From Mesorhizobium koreense (GTDB lineage Bacteria; Pseudomonadota; Alphaproteobacteria; Rhizobiales; Rhizobiaceae), in NCBI RefSeq assembly GCF_031656215.1, contig NZ_CP134228.1:744001-808000 (forward strand): a stretch of 64,000 nucleotides of DNA, written 5' to 3'. The position numbers were made by a program, and so were the translations under genes. Shown here piece after piece: positions 45,770 through 54,487 of the stretch (positions within the stretch are counted from its first letter, which is position 1; each line of letters begins with the position of its first letter). The notes beneath the pieces were generated by a model. It did not search any database. It saw only the letters and a list, made by a program, of their open reading frames with translations, and was not told the origin of the DNA.

Positions 45770-47395
45770 ATGCTTGGGCCATCGGCGCATACCGACACAT
45801 TCGCGCGCGACAAGCTGCCGCCTGCAGAAGAATGGCCGGAATTCCCGCTCTCGGGCTTCGACTACCCCGAATATCTCAATGCCGGTGTCGAACTCACCGA
45901 CCGCATGGTCGAAAAAGGCTTCGGCGACCATGTCGCGCTGATCGGCAACGGCCGTCGACGCACATACAAGGAACTGGCTGACTGGACGAGCCGGCTGGCG
46001 CATGCGCTGGTCGAGGATTACGGCGTCCAGCCCGGCAACCGCGTATTGATCCGCTCGGCCAACAACCCGGCCATGGTCGCCTGTTGGCTTGCCGCGACCA
46101 AGGCCGGCGCCGTCGTCGTCAACACGATGCCGCTCTTGCGCGCCGGCGAACTTTCCAAGATCGTCGACAAGGCTGAAATCTCGGTCGCACTCTGCGACAC
46201 GAGGCTGATGGACGAGATGGTCGCCTGCGCCAAGACTAGCGGCTTCCTCAGACAAGTGATCGGCTTCGATGGCACCGCCAATTTCGACGCCGAACTCGAT
46301 CGCATCGCCCTCGACAAGCCGGTGATCTTCGAAGCCGTGAAAACCGGCCGCGACGACGTGGCGCTTCTCGGGTTCACCTCCGGCACGACCGGCGTGCCCA
46401 AGGCGACGATGCATTTCCACCGGGACCTTCTGATCATCGCCGACGGCTATGCGAAGGAGGTGCTCGGCGTCACGCCCGACGATATCTTCGTCGGTTCGCC
46501 GCCGCTTGCCTTCACCTTCGGCCTCGGCGGGCTGGCGGTCTTCCCGCTGCGCTTCGGAGCGGCCGCCACGCTCTTGGAAAATGCCTCGCCGCCCAACATG
46601 ATCGAGATCATCGAGAAATACCGCGCGACGGTCTCCTTCACCGCGCCGACCGCCTACCGCGCCATGCTGAAGGCGATGGACGAGGGGGCCGATCTCTCCT
46701 CGCTGCGCGCCGCGGTCTCTGCCGGCGAAACGCTGCCGGCGCCCGTCTTCGAGGAATGGACGAAGAAGACCGGCAAGCCGATCCTCGACGGGATCGGCTC
46801 GACGGAAATGCTGCATATCTTCATCACCAACCGTTTCGGCGATGCCGCGCCCGGCACGACCGGGCGGCCGGTTACGGGTTACGAGGCAAAGATCGTCGAC
46901 GACGACATGAACGAAATGCCGCGTGGCGAGATCGGCAAGCTCGCGGTGCGCGGGCCGACCGGCTGCCGTTATCTCGATGATCGACGCCAGCGTATCTATG
47001 TCCGCGACGGCTGGAACCTGACCGGCGATTCCTTCATCCAGGACGAGGGCGGTTATTTCCATTTCGCCGCGCGCTCGGACGACCTCATCATCTCGTCGGG
47101 CTACAATATCGCCGGCCCGGAGGTGGAGGCGGCACTTCTTTCCCATGAAGAGGTGGTGGAATGCGCCGTGATCGGCGCGCCCGACCAGGCCCGGGGGCAG
47201 ATCGTCGAGGCCTATGTCGTACTGGCCGAGGGCGTTGCCCGTGACGCGCTCACCGTCAAGCGGTTGCAGGACCACGTGAAGGCGACGATCGCGCCGTATA
47301 AATATCCGCGCTCGGTGAAGTTCATCGAAGCCTTGCCGAAGACACAGACGGGCAAGATCCAGCGCTTCCGGCTGAGGGAGGGAAAAGGATCATGA
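45770..47395 (+). CDS. Benzoate-CoA ligase family enzyme, probable 2-aminobenzoate-CoA ligase
   Basis: A 541-residue adenylate-forming acyl-CoA synthetase. The AMP-binding P-loop LGFTSGTTGVPKATMHFHRD is near 199-218, the A5 motif is GIGSTEMLHIFITNR, A7 is GWNLTGDSF, A8 is RSDDLIISSGYNIAGPEVE, and the C-terminal catalytic Lys lies in PKTQTGKIQRF near 523. The TMHFHRD and GSTEMLHIF forms are those of the benzoate/2-aminobenzoate-CoA ligase group. With kynureninase downstream and the fused monooxygenase upstream, anthranilate is the likely substrate. It would make 2-aminobenzoyl-CoA with ATP and CoA. Confidence 0.88.
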   Translation: MLGPSAHTDTFARDKLPPAEEWPEFPLSGFDYPEYLNAGVELTDRMVEKGFGDHVALIGNGRRRTYKELADWTSRLAHALVEDYGVQPGNRVLIRSANNPAMVACWLAATKAGAVVVNTMPLLRAGELSKIVDKAEISVALCDTRLMDEMVACAKTSGFLRQVIGFDGTANFDAELDRIALDKPVIFEAVKTGRDDVALLGFTSGTTGVPKATMHFHRDLLIIADGYAKEVLGVTPDDIFVGSPPLAFTFGLGGLAVFPLRFGAAATLLENASPPNMIEIIEKYRATVSFTAPTAYRAMLKAMDEGADLSSLRAAVSAGETLPAPVFEEWTKKTGKPILDGIGSTEMLHIFITNRFGDAAPGTTGRPVTGYEAKIVDDDMNEMPRGEIGKLAVRGPTGCRYLDDRRQRIYVRDGWNLTGDSFIQDEGGYFHFAARSDDLIISSGYNIAGPEVEAALLSHEEVVECAVIGAPDQARGQIVEAYVVLAEGVARDALTVKRLQDHVKATIAPYKYPRSVKFIEALPKTQTGKIQRFRLREGKGS

Positions 47396-47442
47396 CGGTA
47401 CTTGTTACGAGGGTGGCTTCTACCCCCAGCCTCTCCCTGCAA

Positions 47443-47620
47443 GGGCAGGGCGATCGCATATGGAATTCGCGCGGCTTCGTACCCCCACCCCTGTCCCCTC
47501 CCCACAAGGGGGAGGGAGACGCCGTCATCGCTTTCCGAGATGAAATCATCGAAATTTGCGCTATGCAGCGCCAGACTAAGTCCCCCTCCCCCTTGTGGGG
47601 AGGGGCCAGGGGTGGGGGTC
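47443..47620. repeat. Inverted-repeat element between CoA ligase and kynureninase genes
   Basis: Main arms lie at 47481-47517 and 47584-47619: ACCCCCACCCCTG then CCTCCCCACAAGGGGGAGGG, and the reverse complement. A further module at 47443-47463 (GGCAGGGCGATCGCATATGG) recurs inverted at 51047-51066 and, slightly diverged, at 21851-21869. The gap 47396-47642 holds only this element and the start of kynU. Confidence 0.8.
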
Positions 47621-47642
47621 TATCGGCGGTCGAGGCAGTCGC

Positions 47643-48836
47643 ATGACCGATTTCACACGCACCCGCGCCCTGTTCGATCTTCCCGCAGGCGTCGTCTATC
47701 TCGACGGCAATTCGCTCGGGCCGCTGCCGAAGGGCGTGGCCGAGCGGGTCTCCCGCACCGTCCGCGACGAATGGGGCGCGATGCTGATCCGCGGCTGGAA
47801 CGACGCGGACTGGATCGGCCTGCCGGAAAGGGTGGGCGACAGGATCGCCAGGCTGGTCGGCGCACCGAAAGGCACGGTGATGGCCGGCGATTCCACCTCG
47901 GTCAATCTGTTCAAGGTGCTGACAGCGGCGCTTTCGGTTGCCGGGACGCGCCGCGTGGTTCTGTCCGACAGCGGCAATTTCCCCAACGATCTCTATGTCG
48001 CGCAGGAGGCGGTCCGGGCCCTGGGCATGGGCTACGAATTGAAGATCGCGGCGCCTGAAGCGATAGAGCGGACGATTGACGAAACCGTCGCTGTCCTCAT
48101 GCTGACCGAGGTCGACTACCGCACCGGTCGTCTCCACGACATGAAGTCGCTGACGGAGAAAGCACACAAGGCGGGGGCGATCGCGGTCTGGGATCTTTGC
48201 CATTCCGCCGGCGCCCTGCCGATCGACCTCGATGGCGCCGATGCCGATTTCGCCATCGGCTGCGGCTACAAATATCTGAATGGCGGCCCTGGCGCGCCGG
48301 CTTTCATCTATTGCAAGCCGGAATGGGCAAAGCGCGCCGCCCCGGCCCTCGGCGGCTGGATGGGCCATGCGGAGCCCTTTGCTTTCGATCTTCAGTACCG
48401 GCCTGGCGACGGCATCACGCGCATGCGCGTCGGCACGCCGCCGATCCTCTCCATGGCCGCGCTCGATGCGGCGCTCGACGTGTGGGACGGAGTGGACATG
48501 AAGGCTGTCCGTGCTCGCTCGATCGAGCTGTCGGAATGCTTCATCAGGGAAGTGGAGGCACGCTGTTCCAGACTGGAGCTTGCCTCGCCACGCGATCCCA
48601 GCCGGCGTGGCAGCCAGGTGTCCTTCCGCTTCAAGCACGGTTATGAAACCATGCAGGCGCTGATCGCGGCCGGCGTGATCGGTGATTTCCGCGCGCCCGA
48701 CATCATGCGCTTCGGCTTCACGCCGCTCTATCTCGGCATGGACGATGTGCTCACCGCCGTCGACCGGCTGGAAGACGTGATGAAACGCCGGCTCTGGGAA
48801 GAACCGGCCTATGCCGTGCGGGCGAAGGTGACGTGA
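47643..48836 (+). CDS. kynU: Kynureninase
   Basis: A 397-residue PLP enzyme of fold type I that cleaves L-kynurenine to anthranilate and L-alanine. Landmarks are [14 protein letters not shown] at 16-29, [17 protein letters not shown] near 49, [15 protein letters not shown] near 82, and the PLP-binding Lys210 in [16 protein letters not shown]. The C-terminal [20 protein letters not shown] is also typical. The ATG at 47643 gives the normal length; an open frame upstream translates the repeat. Its stop overlaps the dioxygenase start as TGATG. Confidence 0.95.
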   Translation: MTDFTRTRALFDLPAGVVYLDGNSLGPLPKGVAERVSRTVRDEWGAMLIRGWNDADWIGLPERVGDRIARLVGAPKGTVMAGDSTSVNLFKVLTAALSVAGTRRVVLSDSGNFPNDLYVAQEAVRALGMGYELKIAAPEAIERTIDETVAVLMLTEVDYRTGRLHDMKSLTEKAHKAGAIAVWDLCHSAGALPIDLDGADADFAIGCGYKYLNGGPGAPAFIYCKPEWAKRAAPALGGWMGHAEPFAFDLQYRPGDGITRMRVGTPPILSMAALDAALDVWDGVDMKAVRARSIELSECFIREVEARCSRLELASPRDPSRRGSQVSFRFKHGYETMQALIAAGVIGDFRAPDIMRFGFTPLYLGMDDVLTAVDRLEDVMKRRLWEEPAYAVRAKVT

Positions 48837-49669
48837 TGGGCGCGGACGATTTGAAGGAAAAAATGGCGGCCGCCGAACTGAGGCCGTCGATGTCCTACAG
48901 CGACTATCTCCAACTCGACAAGGTGCTGACCGCGCAGGCACCGATTTCCGCCTCGCCGGACGAGCTTCTCTTCATCATCCAGCATCAGACCTCGGAACTG
49001 TGGATGAAACTCGCTATCAGCGAATTGAGGGGCGCCATGCAGGCGGTGGCGGCGGACGAGTTGCGCCCCGCTTTCAAGAAGCTGACCCGCGTCGCCCGTA
49101 TTTTCGAACAGTTGAACAATGCCTGGGACGTGCTGAGGACGATGACGCCCAGCGAATATACGAGTTTTCGCGCCGTGCTGGGACAATCGTCGGGCTTCCA
49201 GTCATGGCAATACCGAGCCATCGAATTCCTCGCCGGCAACCGCAATGCCGCGATGCTGAAGCAATATGCCGATCAGCCCGACCGCGTGCGCATACTGGAA
49301 GCGATCCTGGTCCGGCCGAGCCTCTATGACGAGGCGCTGTTGCTGCTTGCCCGTAACGGCTTCGATATCGGCGAGGAAGCTTACCGCACCGACTGGAGCC
49401 GGAAACGCGAGCCGAGCGCGGCGGTCCAGGTGGCGTGGAAAGCCGTTTATGTCGAACCCGACAAATATTGGGGGCTTTACGAACTGGCCGAGAAGCTGGT
49501 CGATTTTGAGGATTATTTCCGCCGCTGGCGGTTCAATCACGTGACGACGGTGGAACGGATCATCGGAATGAAACGCGGCACGGGCGGGACCTCCGGCGTT
49601 TCCTACTTGCGCAAGATGCTGGATGTGGAACTCTTTCCAGAACTGTGGCATCTGCGAACGGAACTATAA
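48836..49669 (+). CDS. kynA: Tryptophan 2,3-dioxygenase
   Basis: A 277-residue haem dioxygenase that opens the indole ring of L-tryptophan to give N-formylkynurenine. The substrate-binding His50 is in [19 protein letters not shown], the segment [18 protein letters not shown] is diagnostic, and the haem-ligand His235 lies in [20 protein letters not shown] with the [10 protein letters not shown] loop after it. Length matches the tetrameric bacterial enzyme (about 280). The ATG at 48836 overlaps the kynureninase stop; a GTG one codon earlier is possible. A binding-protein gene follows after 24 bases. Confidence 0.96.
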   Translation: MGADDLKEKMAAAELRPSMSYSDYLQLDKVLTAQAPISASPDELLFIIQHQTSELWMKLAISELRGAMQAVAADELRPAFKKLTRVARIFEQLNNAWDVLRTMTPSEYTSFRAVLGQSSGFQSWQYRAIEFLAGNRNAAMLKQYADQPDRVRILEAILVRPSLYDEALLLLARNGFDIGEEAYRTDWSRKREPSAAVQVAWKAVYVEPDKYWGLYELAEKLVDFEDYFRRWRFNHVTTVERIIGMKRGTGGTSGVSYLRKMLDVELFPELWHLRTEL

Positions 49670-49693
49670 CGGATAACCAAAGGGAGGAATGGA

Positions 49694-50830
49694 ATGAGGA
49701 AAATACTGGCAGCTTGCGTCATGACCCTGGCTCTCGGCGTGGCGGGAACGGCCTTTGCCGAGCCGATCAAGATCGGCATGATCACGACGCTTTCCGGCGG
49801 CGGCGCCGGGCTCGGCGTCGATGTACGTGACGCCTTCGACCTCGCCATGAAGAAATCCGGCAACAAGGATATCCAGATCGTCACCGAGGACGACGCGATG
49901 AAGCCGGAACTCGCCGTGCAGATCGCAGACAAGATGCTGCAGAGCGACCATGTCGACCTCATGACCGGCATCATTTGGTCCAACCTCGCCATGGCCGTCG
50001 TGCCGAACGTCGTCGCTCAGGACGTGATCTACCTCTCGCCCAATGCCGGCCCGTCGGCGCTTGCCGGCAAGAACTGCAACAAGAACTATTTCAACGTCGC
50101 CTACCAGAACGACAATTTCCACGAGGCGATGGGCGAATACGCGAACAAGCAGTACAAGAAGGTCTTCATCCTGGCGCCGAACTATCCGGCCGGAAAGGAT
50201 TCACTGACCGGCTTCAAGCGCTATTACAAGGGCGAGGTCGCGGGCGAGATCTACACCAAGCTCGGCCAGACCGACTATGCGGCCGAGATCGCCCAGGTCC
50301 GTGCGTCCGGGGCCGATGCCGTCTTCTTCTTCCTGCCCGGCGGCATGGGCATCGCCTTCACCAAGCAATATGCGCAGTCGGGCGTCGGCCTGCCGCTTCT
50401 GGGCCCTGCCTTCTCCTTCAGCCAGGATGTTCTGGGCGCCATCGGAGATGCCGCGCTCGGCGTCAAGAACTCCGCCTCCTGGTCGCACGACCTCGACAAT
50501 GCGGCCAACAAGGAATTCGTCGAGGCGTTCAAGGCCGAATATAAAAGGTTGCCTTCGGTCTACGCCGCACAGGCCTGGGATACGGCGAATTTGATCCTGT
50601 CGGCCGCCGCCAAGGCCAGCGTCAAGGACAAGGACGCCTTCCGCGCAGCGCTCAAGGCGGCCGACTTCAAGTCGGTGCGCGGCAAGTTCAAGTTCAACAC
50701 CAACAACCACCCCATCCAGGACATCTATGTGCGCGAGGTGGTGAAGGAAGACGGCGTGCTGACGAACAAGATCGTCGGCACGGCCTTCACCGACCACGGC
50801 GACGCCTACGCTGAGCAGTGCAAGATGTGA
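49694..50830 (+). CDS. Branched-chain amino acid-type ABC transporter substrate-binding protein
   Basis: A 378-residue periplasmic binding protein with a signal peptide (MRKILAACVMTLALGVAGTA, cleaved near AFA-EPI) and the Peripla_BP_6 core: IKIGMITTLSGGGAGLGVDV, then DAMKPELAVQIADKMLQ, YLSPNAGPSALAGKNCNK and a late YAAQAWDTANLI. It begins 24 bases behind tryptophan dioxygenase with an AGGGAGGAATG-type ribosome site and is followed by livH, livM, livG and livF. Its operon position suggests it brings in tryptophan, kynurenine or anthranilate; this is inference. Confidence 0.88.
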   Translation: MRKILAACVMTLALGVAGTAFAEPIKIGMITTLSGGGAGLGVDVRDAFDLAMKKSGNKDIQIVTEDDAMKPELAVQIADKMLQSDHVDLMTGIIWSNLAMAVVPNVVAQDVIYLSPNAGPSALAGKNCNKNYFNVAYQNDNFHEAMGEYANKQYKKVFILAPNYPAGKDSLTGFKRYYKGEVAGEIYTKLGQTDYAAEIAQVRASGADAVFFFLPGGMGIAFTKQYAQSGVGLPLLGPAFSFSQDVLGAIGDAALGVKNSASWSHDLDNAANKEFVEAFKAEYKRLPSVYAAQAWDTANLILSAAAKASVKDKDAFRAALKAADFKSVRGKFKFNTNNHPIQDIYVREVVKEDGVLTNKIVGTAFTDHGDAYAEQCKM

Positions 50831-50877
50831 GGGGAGTTCTGTCTCTCTTCATTGGACGAGGGTTCGCGTATGAAGAT

Positions 50878-51066
50878 ACCCCCACCCCTAACCCCTCCCC
50901 ACAAGGGGGAGGGGGATTCCGCTCTGACGTCGTACGGCATCAATCTTTGATGATTTTGGCTCAGAGCGCGGTGGCAGCATCTCCCTCCCCCTTGTGGGGA
51001 GGGGACAGGGGTGGGGGTAAGCAGCCACGCAAACCTTGCGTAACTTCCATATGCGATCGCCCTGCC
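50878..51066. repeat. Inverted-repeat element between binding-protein and permease genes
   Basis: Main arms at 50878-50914 and 50982-51018 are inverted copies of the module seen at 47481-47619 (ACCCCCACCCCT, CCTCCCCACAAGGGGGAGG). A second module at 51047-51066 is the inverted copy of 47443-47463. The region 50831-51107 contains nothing else. It may act as a processing or attenuation element between a highly expressed binding protein and its permeases. Confidence 0.8.
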
Positions 51067-51107
51067 TTTCTCGGCTGCCATCCGCAGAGGACGATGCTCA
51101 CCAAGAC

Positions 51108-52028
51108 ATGTCCACTGACCTCCTCATAGAACAGGTGCTCAACGGCGTTCAGTTCGGCGTCATGCTGTTCCTGATGGCGGCCGGGCTGACGCTGATCTTC
51201 GGCGTCATGGGGCTGATCAATCTGGCGCATGGATCGCTCTATATGGTCGGTGCCTTCGCCTGCGCGGCGGTCGCGGCGGCGACGGGTTCGTTCTGGCTCG
51301 GCCTCGCCGCGAGCCTCGCCGCGGCTGCTGCTGCCGGCGCCATCGTGGAGGTCCTCGTGGTGCGGCGTCTCTACGGCCGCGACCACCTCGATCAGGTGCT
51401 CGCCACCTTCGCGCTGATCCTCATCTTCTCCGAAGGTATGCGCTGGCTGTTCGGTTCCTCGCCGCTCTACCTGAACATCCCTTCGGCGCTTTCGGGCGCC
51501 GTGTCGCTGCCCGGCGGGCTCGACTATTCGCTCTACCGGCTCTTCATCATCGTCGTCGGCATAGCGGTGGCGGCGGGGCTCTATTTCCTCATCGCGCATA
51601 CGAGGCTCGGCATGCGCATCCGCGCCGGCGAATCCGACCGCGAGATGATCGCCGCCCTCGGTGTCGATATCACCACGCTCTATACGCTGGTCTTCGCGCT
51701 CGGGGCGGCGCTCGCCGGTCTTGCCGGCGCCATGGTCGGCGCGTTGCAGTCGGTCCAGGTCGGCATGGGCGAGCCGGTCCTGATCCTCGCTTTCGTCGTC
51801 ATCGTCATCGGCGGTATCGGCTCGATCAAGGGCGCGCTCATCGGCGCCGTTCTGGTCGGCGTCATCGACACGCTCGGCCGCTTCCTGCTGCCGGCCGCGC
51901 TTCATCTCTTCCTGCCGGCCTCGCAGGCCGCCTCCATCGGCGGCGCGGTCGCCTCGATGCTCATCTACGTCTTCATGGCCCTCGTTCTGGTGGTCAGGCC
52001 GCAAGGCCTGTTCTCGGCAAATGCGTGA
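51108..52028 (+). CDS. Branched-chain amino acid-type ABC transporter permease (LivH-like)
   Basis: A 306-residue LivH-type permease with the motifs GVQFGVMLFLMAAGLTLIFG (about 13-32), INLAHGSLYMVGAFACAAVA, and the coupling loop EPVLILAFVVIVIGGIGSIK followed by GALIGA. Hydrophobicity indicates eight membrane segments. The ATG at 51108 was chosen because it starts at the family N-terminus; the frame upstream runs through the repeat. Its end overlaps the next permease by eight bases. Confidence 0.9.
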   Translation: MSTDLLIEQVLNGVQFGVMLFLMAAGLTLIFGVMGLINLAHGSLYMVGAFACAAVAAATGSFWLGLAASLAAAAAAGAIVEVLVVRRLYGRDHLDQVLATFALILIFSEGMRWLFGSSPLYLNIPSALSGAVSLPGGLDYSLYRLFIIVVGIAVAAGLYFLIAHTRLGMRIRAGESDREMIAALGVDITTLYTLVFALGAALAGLAGAMVGALQSVQVGMGEPVLILAFVVIVIGGIGSIKGALIGAVLVGVIDTLGRFLLPAALHLFLPASQAASIGGAVASMLIYVFMALVLVVRPQGLFSANA

Positions 52029-53043
52029 GGCGCCCCTGAAAACAGCCATGTCGATGCCGCTGTCGAGGCCCGTGTCCCGCGAGACGGCGGTCAGCCTGAC
52101 ACTCCTTCTTGCGCTTTTGGCAGGCGCGCTCATCGCACAAGCGAGCGGCGAGACGTTTTATGTCACGCTTGCCACACGCATCGCCATACTGGCTCTGGCG
52201 GCAACCGGCCTCAATCTGGCGCTCGGGCTTGGCGGGCTTGTCTCCTTTGGCCATGCCGCCTTCTTCGGCATCGGCGGCTATGCCTGCGGCATACTGGCGA
52301 TTCACGCCTATAATGGCGAACCGATGATCTTCGGCCTGCCCGGCACGCAGGCGATGCCCGTCATCTGGCTTGTGGCGCTTGTCGCGAGCGGCCTCGTGGC
52401 AGTGGTGATCGGCGCGTTGAGCCTGAGGACTTCCGGCGTCTATTTCATCATGATCACGCTGGCCTTCGCGCAGATGATCTACTATTTCGCCATCTCCTGG
52501 CCGGCCTATGGCGGCGAGGACGGGCTGTCGATATTCGTGCGCAACAGTTTCCCCGGCGTGAACACGCTCCGCCCGCTGCCGTTCTTCCTCATATGTTTCG
52601 TTCTGCTTGCCGCGGGGCTCTTCTTCTTCAAGCTGGTGCGCGATTCCCGTTTCGGTGCCGCCCTTCAGGCGGCGCGCCAGAACCCGGTTCGCGTCGCAGC
52701 CCTCGGCATCGCGCCCTTCCGCATCCGTCTGGCCGCGTTCGTCCTGTCAGCGATGATGACCGGCGTGGCCGGGGCGCTCTATGTCGACCTGAATCGCTTT
52801 GTCAGCCCCTCGATGCTGTCCTGGCAGATGTCGGGTGAACTGATCGTCCTGGTCGTCCTGGGTGGGACCGGCCGGCTTGCCGGCCCGCTCGCCGGTGCTG
52901 CGCTCTATGTGCTTTTCGAATTCCTGCTGGGCGGCATGACCGAGCGCTGGCAGTTCTTCCTCGGACTGATCCTGCTTTTCGTCGTGCTCTTTGCGCGTGG
53001 CGGCGTGGTCGGTCTCTTGGCCGGGAGGGCGCGCCATGGCTGA
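52021..53043 (+). CDS. Branched-chain amino acid-type ABC transporter permease (LivM-like)
   Basis: A 340-residue LivM-type permease. The family motif ALAATGLNLALGLGGLVSFG is near 60-79 with HAAFFGIGGYACGI after it, and the block LSLRTSGVYFIMITLAFAQM follows near 136. The C-terminal coupling region ELIVLVVLGGTGRLAGPLAG is near 277. The start at 52021 overlaps the livH end; internal Met codons at residues 10 and 12 are alternatives. Its stop overlaps the livG start by a few bases. Confidence 0.9.
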   Translation: MREAPLKTAMSMPLSRPVSRETAVSLTLLLALLAGALIAQASGETFYVTLATRIAILALAATGLNLALGLGGLVSFGHAAFFGIGGYACGILAIHAYNGEPMIFGLPGTQAMPVIWLVALVASGLVAVVIGALSLRTSGVYFIMITLAFAQMIYYFAISWPAYGGEDGLSIFVRNSFPGVNTLRPLPFFLICFVLLAAGLFFFKLVRDSRFGAALQAARQNPVRVAALGIAPFRIRLAAFVLSAMMTGVAGALYVDLNRFVSPSMLSWQMSGELIVLVVLGGTGRLAGPLAGAALYVLFEFLLGGMTERWQFFLGLILLFVVLFARGGVVGLLAGRARHG

Positions 53044-53788
53044 GCCAGCGCTCCGCATCACCGGGCTTGCCAAATCCTTCGGCGCGCTGAAGGCGACCGA
53101 CGGCGTCGATCTCGAACTCCGTGCCGGCGAAATCCACGCGCTGATCGGCCCTAACGGCGCCGGCAAATCGACCCTGATCGGCCAGATTGCCGGAACGCTC
53201 AGACCCGACCGCGGCGAGATCAGGCTTTACGGGCAGGAAGTGACGCATCTCGGCGCCGCGGCACGCTCGCGCCTCGGCATCGCGCGCACGTTCCAGGTAT
53301 CCTCGCTGGTCGATGAATTCTCGGCGCTGCGCAATGTCATGCTGGCGGTTCAGGGGCAAAGCCGTACGAGTTACCGTTTCATCCGCAACGTCATGAACGA
53401 TCGCGCCCTGGTCGAGCCGGCGCGCGAGGCGCTCGACCGCGCCGGTCTCGGACCACGCGCCGATGTGGCGGCTTCCGAACTGTCGCATGGGGAGCGCCGC
53501 CAGTTGGAGATCGCGGTCGCGCTGGCGCTCGGGCCCAAAATCTTCCTCCTGGACGAGCCGATGGCCGGCATGGGTCCGGATGGATCGCGCGCATTGACGG
53601 GTTTCCTCCATCGGCTGTGCGATGAGGCGCCGATCCTGCTTGTCGAACACGACATGGATGCGGTCTTCGCGCTCGCCGACCGCGTCTCGGTGCTGGTCTA
53701 TGGACGGGTCGTGGCCAGCGGTACGGTCGACGAGATCAGGAACGATCCGATCGTGCGCGAAGCCTATCTCGGGGAGCCGGCCGCATGA
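53036..53788 (+). CDS. Liv-type ABC transporter ATP-binding protein (LivG-like)
   Basis: A 250-residue ATPase with Walker A IGPNGAGKSTLIGQ (about 36-49), the LivG-type SRLGIARTFQVSSLVDEFSA Q-loop region, signature ELSHGERRQLEIAVALAL and Walker B IFLLDEPMAGMG, then ILLVEHDMDAV for the switch His. The SHGERR form of the signature is usual in LivG proteins. Ribosome site CCGGGAGGG precedes the ATG. It overlaps livF by ATGA (53785-53788). Confidence 0.93.
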   Translation: MAEPALRITGLAKSFGALKATDGVDLELRAGEIHALIGPNGAGKSTLIGQIAGTLRPDRGEIRLYGQEVTHLGAAARSRLGIARTFQVSSLVDEFSALRNVMLAVQGQSRTSYRFIRNVMNDRALVEPAREALDRAGLGPRADVAASELSHGERRQLEIAVALALGPKIFLLDEPMAGMGPDGSRALTGFLHRLCDEAPILLVEHDMDAVFALADRVSVLVYGRVVASGTVDEIRNDPIVREAYLGEPAA

Positions 53789-54471
53789 CGCTGCTCGAAG
53801 TCTCCGGGCTTGAGACATATTACGGCGCCAGCCAGGCGCTGTTCGGCGTCGAGCTTGCCGTCGGTGAGGGCGAGGTCGTGGCGCTGATGGGACGAAACGG
53901 CATGGGCAAGACCACGACCATCCGTTCGATCTGCAATCTGACCCCGGCGCGGGCTGGCACGATACGGTTCGCCGGCCGCGAGACGACGCGGCTCAGCCCG
54001 CACCGTATCGCCAGATGCGGCGTCGGCCTCGTGCCGGAGGGGCGACGCTGCTTCGCCAATCTGACGGTGGACGAAAACATGCGCGCCGCGGCACGTCCGG
54101 GTCGCTGGACGCCCGAGGCCGTCCACGATCTCTTTCCGCAGCTTGCCGGGCGGCGCCGGCAATATGCCGGTACGCTTTCGGGCGGCGAACAGCAGATGCT
54201 CGCCATCGGTCGCGCGCTGACGACCAATCCCACGCTTCTCATCCTCGACGAAGCGACCGAAGGCCTTGCGCCGCTGGTCCGCCAGGAAATCTGGGCCGCT
54301 TTGCGCCGGCTAAAGGAAGAGGGCCAGGCGATCCTTGTCGTCGACAAGACGCTGAAGGAACTGATGCCGGTCGCCGACCGATGTACGATCCTCGAAAAGG
54401 GCCGGACCGTCTGGCAAGGCCGCCCAGCCGAACTTGGCGTCGATATCCAGGACCGCTATCTCGGCGTCTGA
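53785..54471 (+). CDS. Liv-type ABC transporter ATP-binding protein (LivF-like)
   Basis: A 228-residue ATPase with Walker A MGRNGMGKTTTIRS (about 34-47), the LivF segment HRIARCGVGLVPEGRRCFAN, signature TLSGGEQQMLAIGRALTT and Walker B LLILDEATEGLAP, in which the usual DEP is DEA. The switch region reads LVVDKTLKEL where most LivF proteins have EQN. It completes the SBP-H-M-G-F set and precedes the RidA gene by 16 bases. Confidence 0.92.
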   Translation: MTLLEVSGLETYYGASQALFGVELAVGEGEVVALMGRNGMGKTTTIRSICNLTPARAGTIRFAGRETTRLSPHRIARCGVGLVPEGRRCFANLTVDENMRAAARPGRWTPEAVHDLFPQLAGRRRQYAGTLSGGEQQMLAIGRALTTNPTLLILDEATEGLAPLVRQEIWAALRRLKEEGQAILVVDKTLKELMPVADRCTILEKGRTVWQGRPAELGVDIQDRYLGV

Positions 54472-54487
54472 AGTGCAGGAGAATCGC

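Noticed and set aside
45365-47275. A 636-residue open frame antisense to the CoA ligase
   Set aside because: The plus strand encodes a complete adenylate-forming enzyme; the antisense frame has no motif and ends in Arg/Pro-rich low complexity.
47443-51066. CRISPR array from repeated GC-rich units
   Set aside because: Units are few, inverted and unequally spaced, with no regular spacers and no cas genes.
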